Of a stretch of DNA of 46,430 bases, positions 38,538 through 46,430 are shown one piece after another. The stretch is from contig NZ_BIMF01000028.1 of NCBI RefSeq assembly GCF_004000945.1, positions 1 through 46,430 on the forward strand, written 5' to 3'. The DNA comes from Paenibacillus lautus NBRC 15380. Its GTDB lineage: Bacteria > Bacillota > Bacilli > Paenibacillales > Paenibacillaceae. A program made the translations under genes and the position numbers. The notes under the pieces were generated by a model. The model did not search any database and was not told the origin of the DNA. It saw nothing but the letters and a program-made list of their open reading frames with translations. Numbering within the stretch: the stretch's first letter is position 1; the number at the start of each line of letters is the position of its first letter.

Positions 38538-41036
38538 ATGAAAATAAACGCAAAACGCTCGATCTGTCTTATTCTTGTAAGCGTGATGACCGCCTTCTTG
38601 GCGATCCCTGCCGCATCTGCAGCTTATTTGCCGAAGAACGATCCGAGGTCGAACTACTCATCGAACATTGCACTGATCTATACGGGCTACTACAACCCGG
38701 CCAACTATGACGGAGAAAACATTGGGGATTATGACAAAGACAAATTTTTGCCTTATGTCGGGTACTTGGACGAACAAGGCAGAGCGCAAGATGACTTCTT
38801 TGATACGTTCTTAATGTTATCCTTGCAATCCCCGCACGGAGGCAGCTTGCACCGCTGGTACGATTGGGTGCCAAACTCGGTTCCGGGCAGGCTTGTGGAT
38901 TGGCAGTATGCGATGGAGCGCCCGTTCGTCAAGAACCTTCAATTGGATGCACTGGACCAAGCGGTCAAGCAAGTCGGGAGCGATCTGGAAAATCGCGATA
39001 AGCAGGTCAATGTGTACTTGACGATACCGTTTCCCGATCCGCAGAGCCGGGATTTCGGCGACTTTAACGGAGACGGAGTTTCCGACGACTTGATCAGCCT
39101 CGAAGCGCGCAACGAGCTTGTTCAATGGTATATCGACACGATGGTCGAGCGATTCAAATCGAAGGGTTACAAGCATTTGAAATTGGCAGGCTTCTACTGG
39201 CTGCAGGAGGATCTGGACACAACCGTTCAAGGAGAAGCGGAAAATGTGAAAGCGACGTCAGACTATCTGAATTCAAAGGGGATGCGTCTAGGCTGGATTC
39301 CATGGTCGGGGGCAGGAGAGAAGGGCAACGGCAATAAGCACGGGTACGATTTCACGCTTGTGCAGCCCAACCACTATTTCCAAGCGGAAACCACGATAAA
39401 ACGGATAGAGGAAACAGCGGCGCTTTCAAGAAACAACGGTCAAGGCGTTGAAATTGAATTCGACCAGCGAGCAATCGAAAACCCTTACTACAGACAAGTC
39501 TTTTACAACTATTTAATCGGCGGGGTGAAATACGGGTATATGGCGGATTCCCTTCTTGCTTACTACCAAGACGTCTATGCGATCTATGATTTCTATCATC
39601 ACCGGAGCCCGATCGGACGCCAGCTATATGATGACATCTATCGCTTCGCGAAAGGCACATTCGTTCCTCCGATCGGAGACATTGAAGCGCGAGTGATTGA
39701 TAGGGATGGAAACCCGATTCCGGACGCTCAAGTAACGAACGGAGACGGCTTCTCTGCATGGACCGATTCGAATGGCCGGTTTGCGACGAACGACCAGTTT
39801 GCGATTCAATATACGTTCACCGTAGCGAAAGAGGGCTACCAAAGCCGGACGGTTCGATTCGATGCGGTCCAAAGTGCGACGATCCGCAAAGATATCGTGC
39901 TCGCGCCGAGCGGAGGGCCTATCGCGGAGCAGCAAGTGATTGCCGATTTTGAAGGCGAATTCAACGTAGGAGGCAATAGCGTTGTCAACCGGTCGTTCAA
40001 CACCGAAGCGGAATTTGTCCGTTCAGGCGAACAATCGTTAAAGGCTGTATTCCCAAACGGCTGGGGGCCTGTCCGGGCTTTCATCGATTCCGGCTCGGAA
40101 GCATTGGCCGGTTCGGACCGTCAATTCATCAATTACACAAACACCGATTGGAGCGCCTACGACTCGATTGGAATGGACGTGTACAACGCGACGAACACCG
40201 AGCAGCTGCTCGAGCTCGAATTTATGTACGACCAATACAGCTGGGCGTCCTCAAGGGTGAAGCAGGCGAAGCTGGCGCCGGGTCAGTGGAACCGTGTGGA
40301 GATACCGTTCGCGGAGCTGCGCGACGCGGGCGTCAATCTGCAGAATATCATTCGTCTCTCTCTGAAGATGAACGAGTTTCCGACTGAAGGAGCAACGTTA
40401 TTCTTCGACAACATCAACCTGCTGAAGTACGAGAGCTTGGATAAGCCAACGGATACTTATATCGCGCTGCCTTCATCTGTGCCAACGATGGACATTGGAG
40501 CCAGATGGACGCCATCCGTAATGGATCGCGCGTCATTAGATGAGCAAGGTAAGCATACAGTCGTTGCCGATGCTTCGTTCGAATCCTCCAACCCGGCTGT
40601 ACTGGAGGTAACGCCGGACGGGGTGTTGAAAGCGCTTGCTCCGGGAAAGGCGACGCTTCGAGCCTTCGCGAACGGCATCGAAGCGGAATCGAAGGTGATC
40701 GAGGTATCGGGTCAAACGTTCCATGAGCTGAAGGGCGGCCGTTCGAAGCTTACGCCGGGAGAATCGGCAACGATATCGCTGCGCAGCTTCTTCGACAACG
40801 GCTATCTGATTCCACGGGAAAATGCTTCCTACAGCTGGTCCGTGAAGGGCGATGCGGTCCTATTGAACGATAAGCTTCAACAAGACGGAACCGCAGTCGA
40901 AAATGAAAAGCTGCTTGTGGGCGTAAAAAATGGAAGCGCCAGGATATCGGTCACAGTTACGTACAACGGCAAGTCGGAGACGATCGAGCGACTCGTCATC
41001 GTAACACCGAAGGGCTTAGTAGCTCCACAAAACTAG
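38538..41036 (+). CDS. Secreted DUF4855 protein, putative glycoside hydrolase with accessory domains
   Basis: 832 residues with a signal peptide (cleavage probably after ASA, near 28). Residues 35-385 match the DUF4855 domain: IALIYTGYYNPANYDGENIG, DKDKFLPYVGYLDEQGRAQD, FFDTFLML, NVYLTIPFPDPQSRDFGDFN and GFYWLQEDLD, thought to be a TIM-barrel glycosidase. Conserved acids such as the Glu in LQED and the E in VEIEFDQRA are candidate catalytic residues (inference). A carboxypeptidase-regulatory-like beta domain (ARVIDRDGNPIPDAQVTNGD) follows near 390-455, then a carbohydrate-binding-like domain (about 470-635), then a Big2-like Ig domain (about 645-730) and a final Ig-like stretch. It would act on a polysaccharide outside the cell. 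It is 18 bp upstream of the importer's binding protein. Confidence 0.8.
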   Translation: MKINAKRSICLILVSVMTAFLAIPAASAAYLPKNDPRSNYSSNIALIYTGYYNPANYDGENIGDYDKDKFLPYVGYLDEQGRAQDDFFDTFLMLSLQSPHGGSLHRWYDWVPNSVPGRLVDWQYAMERPFVKNLQLDALDQAVKQVGSDLENRDKQVNVYLTIPFPDPQSRDFGDFNGDGVSDDLISLEARNELVQWYIDTMVERFKSKGYKHLKLAGFYWLQEDLDTTVQGEAENVKATSDYLNSKGMRLGWIPWSGAGEKGNGNKHGYDFTLVQPNHYFQAETTIKRIEETAALSRNNGQGVEIEFDQRAIENPYYRQVFYNYLIGGVKYGYMADSLLAYYQDVYAIYDFYHHRSPIGRQLYDDIYRFAKGTFVPPIGDIEARVIDRDGNPIPDAQVTNGDGFSAWTDSNGRFATNDQFAIQYTFTVAKEGYQSRTVRFDAVQSATIRKDIVLAPSGGPIAEQQVIADFEGEFNVGGNSVVNRSFNTEAEFVRSGEQSLKAVFPNGWGPVRAFIDSGSEALAGSDRQFINYTNTDWSAYDSIGMDVYNATNTEQLLELEFMYDQYSWASSRVKQAKLAPGQWNRVEIPFAELRDAGVNLQNIIRLSLKMNEFPTEGATLFFDNINLLKYESLDKPTDTYIALPSSVPTMDIGARWTPSVMDRASLDEQGKHTVVADASFESSNPAVLEVTPDGVLKALAPGKATLRAFANGIEAESKVIEVSGQTFHELKGGRSKLTPGESATISLRSFFDNGYLIPRENASYSWSVKGDAVLLNDKLQQDGTAVENEKLLVGVKNGSARISVTVTYNGKSETIERLVIVTPKGLVAPQN

Positions 41037-41054
41037 AAAAAGGGGTGAATTCCA

Positions 41055-42368
41055 ATGCAACAATCAAATATAAAAAAACGCTTTAAACTGGGTCGCGCTT
41101 TACTACTGCTGCTGCTTGTCTCAGCAATAGGAATCAGCGCATGCTCGGGCGACAAGCAAGAGGGTCAAACGATAGAAATTCAATTATGGAATCCGTTTAC
41201 CGGCGACGGCGCTGCCGTTGTAGACGGCATTATTGAGAAGTTCAACGCGAGCCAGTCGGAAATTACGGTCAAATCACTGAGCAATCAAGATCCGCAGAAG
41301 CAGTTGACCGCTATATCCGGCGGCAACGCTCCCGACCTTGTCATCACGTATTGGAACAATATCGGTCCTTGGTCTGAAGCGGGCGCGGTCCTGAACTTGG
41401 AGGACTTCGTCAAATCATCGGGCTTCGACACTGCTCAAATCATTCCGGCCGCTCTTGACAGGATGAAGGTTGACGGCTCAATCCACGGCTTCCCGATCTC
41501 GATGAGCATGGCTAACAAGCTGTTTTACAACAAAAAAGCGTTCGCCGATGCAGGCATTGCGGCTCCCCCGGAAACGCTGGAGCAAATGTTCGAATATGCC
41601 AAGCAGTTAACCAAAAAGGACGCTGACGGAAATATTACCCAAATTGGCTTCATACCTGACTATCCATGGATCGATAACGTCTTCTGGCCGATCATCTTCG
41701 GCGGCTCGTGGGATGACGGAAACGGCAAGCTGACGGCAAACCAGAAGGCAAATGTGGATGCGATCGCGTATCAGGCGGCCTATTACAAGGAATTCGGCAA
41801 CGATGGCATCAGTAAATTCAAATCGGGGATGGGACAAATGAACACGCCGCAGGATCCGATCATTACCGGCGATCTGGCCATGATCATCGGCTGGGAGAAC
41901 TGGTACAACGACAAACGTGGCGAAGACGGCGAGATCGGTGTCGCTCCGTTCCCGTATCCGCAGGACCGTCCGGAATTAATAAACTCCGGCATGGTCAGCC
42001 CTGTAGCGATGTTCATCCCGACAAAGGCAGAGCATCAGGAGGAGGCTTGGAAAGTAATGCAATATTTGCTTTCTGAAGAGGTTCAAATCGAGTATGCAAT
42101 CCAAAACAAGACCATACCAGTGCGGCTAAGCGCACTTGACAATCCGAAGCTGAAGGAGAATGAAGCGACGATACCGCTGAGAGAATTTTTCGAAAGCGCA
42201 AAGAGCCCGAACTTGAACGGCTTCCCGAACAGCATTTACATCAATGAGTATTTGCAGGTATTGAACGAAGAGACAGAAAAGGCGCTTAAAGGGCAAATAT
42301 CCGCTCAGGAAGCGATGGACACCGTCGTTGAAAAGATGCAGCCGAAAGCGGACGAAGCGAAGAAGTAA
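41055..42368 (+). CDS. Sugar ABC transporter solute-binding lipoprotein (family 1)
   Basis: 437 residues. A lipoprotein signal ends at GISAC with Cys30. The mature part reads IEIQLWNPFTGDGAAVVDGI, EKFNASQSEITVKSLSNQDP, GGNAPDLVITYWNNIGPWSE and AFADAGIAAPPETLEQMFEY, typical of MalE/UgpB-type binders. AGGGGTGAATTCCA precedes ATG 41055. It sits directly behind the DUF4855 gene and is followed by a hairpin and two permeases, so it likely binds the oligosaccharide released by the DUF4855 protein. Confidence 0.92.
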   Translation: MQQSNIKKRFKLGRALLLLLLVSAIGISACSGDKQEGQTIEIQLWNPFTGDGAAVVDGIIEKFNASQSEITVKSLSNQDPQKQLTAISGGNAPDLVITYWNNIGPWSEAGAVLNLEDFVKSSGFDTAQIIPAALDRMKVDGSIHGFPISMSMANKLFYNKKAFADAGIAAPPETLEQMFEYAKQLTKKDADGNITQIGFIPDYPWIDNVFWPIIFGGSWDDGNGKLTANQKANVDAIAYQAAYYKEFGNDGISKFKSGMGQMNTPQDPIITGDLAMIIGWENWYNDKRGEDGEIGVAPFPYPQDRPELINSGMVSPVAMFIPTKAEHQEEAWKVMQYLLSEEVQIEYAIQNKTIPVRLSALDNPKLKENEATIPLREFFESAKSPNLNGFPNSIYINEYLQVLNEETEKALKGQISAQEAMDTVVEKMQPKADEAKK

Positions 42369-42377
42369 TAGGAACAA

Positions 42378-42412
42378 CCAGAAACGCCTGGGTCAAATCC
42401 TACCGTTTCTGG
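42378..42412 (+). promoter_or_regulatory. Intercistronic hairpin after the solute-binding protein gene
   Basis: A perfect 9-bp stem, CCAGAAACG / CGTTTCTGG, with a 17-nt loop and no T-run. It has the same position as the hairpin at 9471-9503 in the other MalEFG-type operon, and probably stabilises the binding-protein mRNA. Confidence 0.65.
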
Positions 42413-42441
42413 CTTAATTGCATCGATTGGAGGTTACCTGA

Positions 42442-43368
42442 ATGTCTGCAAGCAATTCAATCGGCATCAAGAAGCGTGAGCGCAAGCGGCTGCTCATCGG
42501 TTTATGCTTTATTAGTCCATGGCTGATCGGACTTTTGCTTTTTCAATTGTTTCCGATCTTAACCTCTTTCTACTACAGCTTGACGGATTATAATTTGTTT
42601 TCTTCACCGGAATGGGTCGGCTTAAGTAATTATGCAGAAATGTTCAGGGATGAGAAGGTATGGCTCTCCTTGTACAATACGCTGTTTATGGCTGTATTCG
42701 GCTTGTTTCCTCATCTCGCATTCGCCTTGGCGATCGCGCTCCTCCTGAACCGAAATGTGAAAGGCCAGTCCATCTACCGGACGATCTATTTTCTGCCAAC
42801 ACTGGTGCCTGTCGTGGCGGCGACGTTGTTGTGGATGTGGCTGTTAAACGCGCAGTACGGTTTGATTAACGAGCTGCTGGGCCGAATTGGACTGCCGCAG
42901 CCGGTATGGCTGCTCGACCCGCTTTGGACGAAGCCGGCTCTGATCATGATGGGATTCTGGGGAACAGGGACGACAACGATTATGTATTTGGCTGCCTTGC
43001 AGGAGGTTCCGAAGCTATATTACGAAGCAGCGGATATCGACGGGGCTAACGCTTGGCATAAATTCCGTCATATTACGCTTCCGGCTATTTCCCCGATGAC
43101 GCTGTTCCATGTCATTATGGGGCTGATTGGCGCGCTTCAATTGTTTACGCAAGGCTATGTGTTTACTGAGGGGAACAAGCAATCAATGGGAGGGCCTGAA
43201 AATTCGCTTCTGTTCTACGCGATCTACTTGTACCAGACGGCTTTCTCGTTCTTAAAAATGGGGTATGCGTCGGCGATGGCTTGGCTCTTATTCCTCATTG
43301 TGTTCCTGTTGACGATTATTGTGTTCAAAACGTCGGCAAAATGGGTGTACTACGGAGGTGAGCGTTAA
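42442..43368 (+). CDS. Sugar ABC transporter permease (MalF-type)
   Basis: 308 residues, six membrane segments starting at LLIGLCFISPWLIGLLLFQL. The EAA loop reads EAADIDGANAWHKFRHITLP. TGGAGG lies 8 bp before ATG 42442. Its stop overlaps the next permease start in TAATG. It forms the membrane channel with the 43368 product. Confidence 0.93.
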   Translation: MSASNSIGIKKRERKRLLIGLCFISPWLIGLLLFQLFPILTSFYYSLTDYNLFSSPEWVGLSNYAEMFRDEKVWLSLYNTLFMAVFGLFPHLAFALAIALLLNRNVKGQSIYRTIYFLPTLVPVVAATLLWMWLLNAQYGLINELLGRIGLPQPVWLLDPLWTKPALIMMGFWGTGTTTIMYLAALQEVPKLYYEAADIDGANAWHKFRHITLPAISPMTLFHVIMGLIGALQLFTQGYVFTEGNKQSMGGPENSLLFYAIYLYQTAFSFLKMGYASAMAWLLFLIVFLLTIIVFKTSAKWVYYGGER

Positions 43369-44219
43369 TGAATGGGAACATGAACACTCAGCCTGCCCAT
43401 AGGCAGTCGAAGCTTGTTGCTCATATTTTCCTCATCCTCGTTGGCATCCTGTTTCTTATGCCTTTCGTGTGGCTTGTTATCACTTCGCTGAAGACAGACG
43501 CTGAAATATTCATCGTTCCTGTCAGGTGGTGGCCGAATGAGCTGCAATGGAATAACTATATTGAAGCGGTTCAGGCGATTCCGTTCTTCCAATACACGTT
43601 CAACACAGTATGGATCGCAGCCTTGTGCGTGGCAGGCGTCGTCCTGTTCGCTCCTCTCGTCGCCTATGGCTTTGCGCGAATCGATTTCAAAGGCAGGAAC
43701 GTTCTGTTTCTTATTATGATGAGCACATTAATGCTTCCCTTCCAAGTAACGATGATTCCGATCTATGTCATGTTCAACAAAATCGATCTTGTTGATTCGT
43801 ACTGGCCGATCGTGCTTTCTTCGTGGTTTGGTACAGGGATGGCGTATTATATTTTTCTTATGAGGCAATTTTTTATGGGAATTCCGCACGAGCTGACCGA
43901 ATCTGCCAAAATAGACGGCGCTTCGGAATTTCGGATTTATGCGGCGATTATGCTGCCATTGTCGAAGCCGGCTGTATTGACCGTTGGCCTGTTCACGTTT
44001 CTTGGCGCATGGGGAGACTTTCAAGGGCCTTTAATTTACTTGAACGATCCTGATCATTGGACGCTCTCTATCGGTCTAAAGCAATACATTCGCGAAAACT
44101 CTGTCGCTTGGGGCCAATTGATGGCAGCTTCTACTTTATTTACGCTGCCGATCGTCATCTTGTACTTCTTCGTACAGAAGAAATTTATTGAAGGGATAAC
44201 TATTACAGGCATGAAATAA
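43368..44219 (+). CDS. Sugar ABC transporter permease (MalG-type)
   Basis: 283 residues, six membrane segments. The EAA loop reads ESAKIDGASEFRIYAAIMLP followed by LSKP; the usual first two residues EA are ES here. The end FIEGITITGMK is typical. GGAGGTGAGCG lies before ATG 43368, which overlaps the preceding stop. No ATPase gene follows. Confidence 0.93.
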   Translation: MNGNMNTQPAHRQSKLVAHIFLILVGILFLMPFVWLVITSLKTDAEIFIVPVRWWPNELQWNNYIEAVQAIPFFQYTFNTVWIAALCVAGVVLFAPLVAYGFARIDFKGRNVLFLIMMSTLMLPFQVTMIPIYVMFNKIDLVDSYWPIVLSSWFGTGMAYYIFLMRQFFMGIPHELTESAKIDGASEFRIYAAIMLPLSKPAVLTVGLFTFLGAWGDFQGPLIYLNDPDHWTLSIGLKQYIRENSVAWGQLMAASTLFTLPIVILYFFVQKKFIEGITITGMK

Positions 44220-44256
44220 TGAATCGTATAGGAAGTCCCGCAGAAGGAGTCGAGCT

Positions 44257-46179
44257 ATGCCTAACAAAAAAATAGCGGTCGTCGCCGCGGAGAACAGCGA
44301 TTTATCGGAGCTGATGCTGGCTTGCTGCCCAGAGGCTGTATGGCTGAAACCTGCTGAGATGGTTGACGCAAATCTGGATCATTTTGAGGCGATTGCCCTT
44401 CTCGGAGGCGCCTCGGAGAAGCCGCTCATGCTGTCTCCGGAGGAGAGGCTGATCGTCGAGAAGGAAATTCAGAGAGGCAAGCAGGTGTTTGCGGAATATG
44501 TCGCAAGCATCGGCGACGTATACGCTTCGCCGCCGGAGAGCACAAGATATGAGAGATTGGTGTTCTGTTCGAATGAAATTAAGATTGATGGATTGATGCT
44601 TGGAGACGTCTTAGACGATCAGTGCGGGATGAGGATCAAGCCGCATGATATCACTTGCTCGCATCGGCGGCCGATTCTCACGTTCGCTTCCGTCCATACG
44701 CATGCTTCCGTCGAGGTTTCCGATGAAATGATGAGCCGGATTTCCGACCGGGCGCTCTGGTTTGAAGACCCGGATAACCTGCTGGTCTGCTCGTTCCGGC
44801 TAAGCCCGTTCATCAGAGCCCGGTTTGCGCCGAAACGGAAAATTTTGAATACGGTCGCCTATATATTGGGTTGGCTGTTTCAAGAGAAGGTTGATCTTGA
44901 GGATGTGAAATTCAGTTACAATTTCATTGAGGCGGGGAGCGGTCTCGAGCCTCTAGAACAACGGATCACTCATAGTGCAGACCGGGCTTTGGCATGGTTT
45001 GAGAGATCAGGTGTTCTGCAGAGCGAAGGAAGAAGCGGCGTATGGGAAGGAATGGGCACAGAAATTATGCCGAATGGGACTCAGCGAATAAGTGCCATTC
45101 GCCGCGCCGATTGCATCGGAGAAGTTGCCCTGCCGTATTTTCTCAACTATTTGCGCACCTCGGATGAACGTGATTTGCTCATTTCCGAGCGATTGCACGA
45201 CTACGTTTTCGATTATTTTCTGAATAAGGAGCCTGGCGATTGCTACGGCATGCTGCGCTGGACGGAAGAAGCCTGGGGCGTGTGCTATCAGGACGATGTC
45301 GCGCGCGCGCTCATTCCGCACATGCTGAAATGTCTGTATACGGGCTCGCAGTACCGATTGGACGAAACGGCAGCTGCCTTAAGGTTTCTTTTGAAAACCA
45401 CAGGCACTGACGGTACAAGAGTATTCCGCACCGACAACAAAACGCTGAACAAGGAGCGGATTCGAGCGCTGCAGAACGAACCGGGTGGACTGCCTTCTGC
45501 GCATTACAACGGCTATTATTGGGCGGCTCTATTTCTGGCGTACAAGCTGACCGGGGAACGCTCTTTCCTTGAAACAGGTATCCGGGGGATGGAGACGATC
45601 ATGAGCGTATACCCGGATACGGTGCGGGAGCAAAGCCAGACGCAAGAATACTGCCGGCTGATTTTGCCGCTCGCCTGGATGTATTGGGTTACAGGGGATT
45701 CGAAGCATCAGCGGTGGCTTTACCAGGTTGCAAACGATTTGCAATCCTTCAAGCACAGCTCGGGCGCTTATCTCGAGTGGGACGCAGGATATAAAGCAGC
45801 GATGCGCAGCGGAATGGGGCAGGGCGAAAGCACACTGCTTGCCCGAAACGGCGATCCGGTGGCGGATCTGCTTTACTCGAACAATTGGCTGCCGATCGGC
45901 TTTATGCAGGCGTATTTCGTAACGAAGGACGACCGGTTTTTGAAATGGTGGGAGGAGCACGCCGCTTTTCTCGCTTCCGCCCAGCTCGCAAGCGACAACC
46001 CATCGATTGACGGAGCATGGGCACGTGCGTTCGATGTGAATCTGCACGAAGTTTTCGGTTCTCCGGCGGATGCCGGCTGGGGTCCTTGGGCCATTGAATC
46101 GGGCTGGACCGTGGCGGAGATTACATCCGGATTGTTAATGGGGCTGTTGAAGGAGCGGTTGCGGCAGGCCTACGAGTGA
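44257..46179 (+). CDS. Cytoplasmic putative glycoside hydrolase (six-hairpin type) with N-terminal GATase-like domain
   Basis: 640 residues, no signal peptide. Residues 1-210 look like a Rossmann-like glutamine-amidotransferase/ThuA-type domain (KIAVVAAENSDLSELMLACC, FEAIALLGGASEKPLMLSPE). Residues 230-640 have alternating helices with conserved W, Y, E and D typical of (alpha/alpha)6 barrels: YGMLRWTEEAWGVCYQDDVA, YNGYYWAALFLAYKLTGERS, WMYWVTGDSKHQRWLYQVAN and EVFGSPADAGWGPWAIESGW. This is the fold of GH88/GH105/GH127-like enzymes, but I cannot name the family. GAAGGAGTCGAGCT precedes ATG 44257. As the last gene of the importer operon it probably cleaves the imported oligosaccharide in the cytoplasm. 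Confidence 0.75.
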   Translation: MPNKKIAVVAAENSDLSELMLACCPEAVWLKPAEMVDANLDHFEAIALLGGASEKPLMLSPEERLIVEKEIQRGKQVFAEYVASIGDVYASPPESTRYERLVFCSNEIKIDGLMLGDVLDDQCGMRIKPHDITCSHRRPILTFASVHTHASVEVSDEMMSRISDRALWFEDPDNLLVCSFRLSPFIRARFAPKRKILNTVAYILGWLFQEKVDLEDVKFSYNFIEAGSGLEPLEQRITHSADRALAWFERSGVLQSEGRSGVWEGMGTEIMPNGTQRISAIRRADCIGEVALPYFLNYLRTSDERDLLISERLHDYVFDYFLNKEPGDCYGMLRWTEEAWGVCYQDDVARALIPHMLKCLYTGSQYRLDETAAALRFLLKTTGTDGTRVFRTDNKTLNKERIRALQNEPGGLPSAHYNGYYWAALFLAYKLTGERSFLETGIRGMETIMSVYPDTVREQSQTQEYCRLILPLAWMYWVTGDSKHQRWLYQVANDLQSFKHSSGAYLEWDAGYKAAMRSGMGQGESTLLARNGDPVADLLYSNNWLPIGFMQAYFVTKDDRFLKWWEEHAAFLASAQLASDNPSIDGAWARAFDVNLHEVFGSPADAGWGPWAIESGWTVAEITSGLLMGLLKERLRQAYE

Positions 46180-46245
46180 TGACTTTCCTGTAAGAAATAT
46201 GGGACTATTGGTAGGGATTGGACAAATAGAATAGGGTTAATGTGT

Positions 46246-46298
46246 GAGACCATAGTGACTACACGCTTAGATAGCGGGTTCATTACGGTCTCTTTTTG
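46246..46298 (+). terminator. Rho-independent terminator of the DUF4855-importer operon
   Basis: GAGACCATAGTGA pairs with TCATTACGGTCTC (11 of 13 positions) around a loop of about 25 nt, followed by TTTTT. It lies 66 bp after the last gene. Confidence 0.7.
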
Positions 46299-46375
46299 TC
46301 AATTTTGGGGTAGTGCCAACATTTTGACGGATTTATACGCTTAGCATTAGCGGACATACATCAGCACAATAAAGA

Positions 46376-46430
46376 TGTCGGGGGACAAGATTATGTCCCA
46401 AAGAAAGTCGCTAATTTAGCGGCTTTTTTG
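46376..46430. repeat. Composite structured repeat, copy D (cut by window end)
   Basis: TGTCGGGGGACAAG; hairpin GGGAC-AAGATTAT-GTCCC; AAAGAAAGTCGCTA-ATT-TAGCGGCTTTTTTG. The first two hairpins match copies A-C in order and orientation; the remainder lies beyond the window. It follows the terminator of the last operon. Confidence 0.8.

Overview
The window looks like a chromosomal segment of a Paenibacillus-type member of the Bacillota. The evidence is AGGAGG-type ribosome binding sites, lipoprotein solute-binding proteins paired with Lpl/Mal-type permeases, a membrane-anchored AraC regulator, a DUF4855 protein, a lipoprotein-like signal peptidase family, and dense intergenic repeats. No genus-specific marker such as rRNA is present, so this is inference from gene content. 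GC-richer sugar-utilisation operons alternate with AT-rich accessory stretches full of repeats and broken genes.

Layout. 1-4.4 kb: tail of a signal peptidase I, a broken GNAT acetyltransferase inside repeat modules, then a minus-strand row of four short-chain dehydrogenase (SDR) genes (two intact, two decayed) diverging from a MerR regulator; both promoters carry a MerR-type 19-bp spacer with an inverted repeat. 4.4-6.8 kb: remnants of DinB and a serine recombinase, an unrecognised 232-aa ORF, and a broken YesN-like response regulator. 6.8-11.5 kb: an ArsR-like regulator and a MalEFG-type importer. 11.5-15.2 kb: graveyard with a composite repeat, a broken signal peptidase, and a decayed Tn7-like tnsB/tnsC pair. 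15.3-25.9 kb: a sugar locus with a GntR regulator fused to a solute-binding-protein fold, divergent from an MDR dehydrogenase, an LplABC-type importer and two paralogous beta-propeller proteins (one without, one with a signal peptide). 26-34.3 kb: repeat-rich accessory region with two nucleotidyltransferase genes in cassette-like settings, a DedA/response regulator/histidine kinase operon, a membrane protein that may be its target, a small membrane protein apparently starting at ATA, and IS1380 and sialidase fragments. 34.4-46.2 kb: a membrane AraC-type regulator with an orphan solute-binding lipoprotein, then an operon of a DUF4855 secreted protein, a MalEFG-type importer and a cytoplasmic six-hairpin-type protein.

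None of the three importers has its own ATPase gene here, so a shared MsmX-type ATPase elsewhere is the likely energiser. Each importer has a different class of regulator. The most unusual material is (a) a composite structured repeat of about 200 nt in three full copies, one edge-truncated copy and some degenerate pieces, (b) a second CTAACGGG palindrome repeat sharing its end, (c) attC-like inverted repeats around the nucleotidyltransferase genes, and (d) the GntR-SBP / dehydrogenase / twin-propeller locus with visible candidate operator and cre sites.
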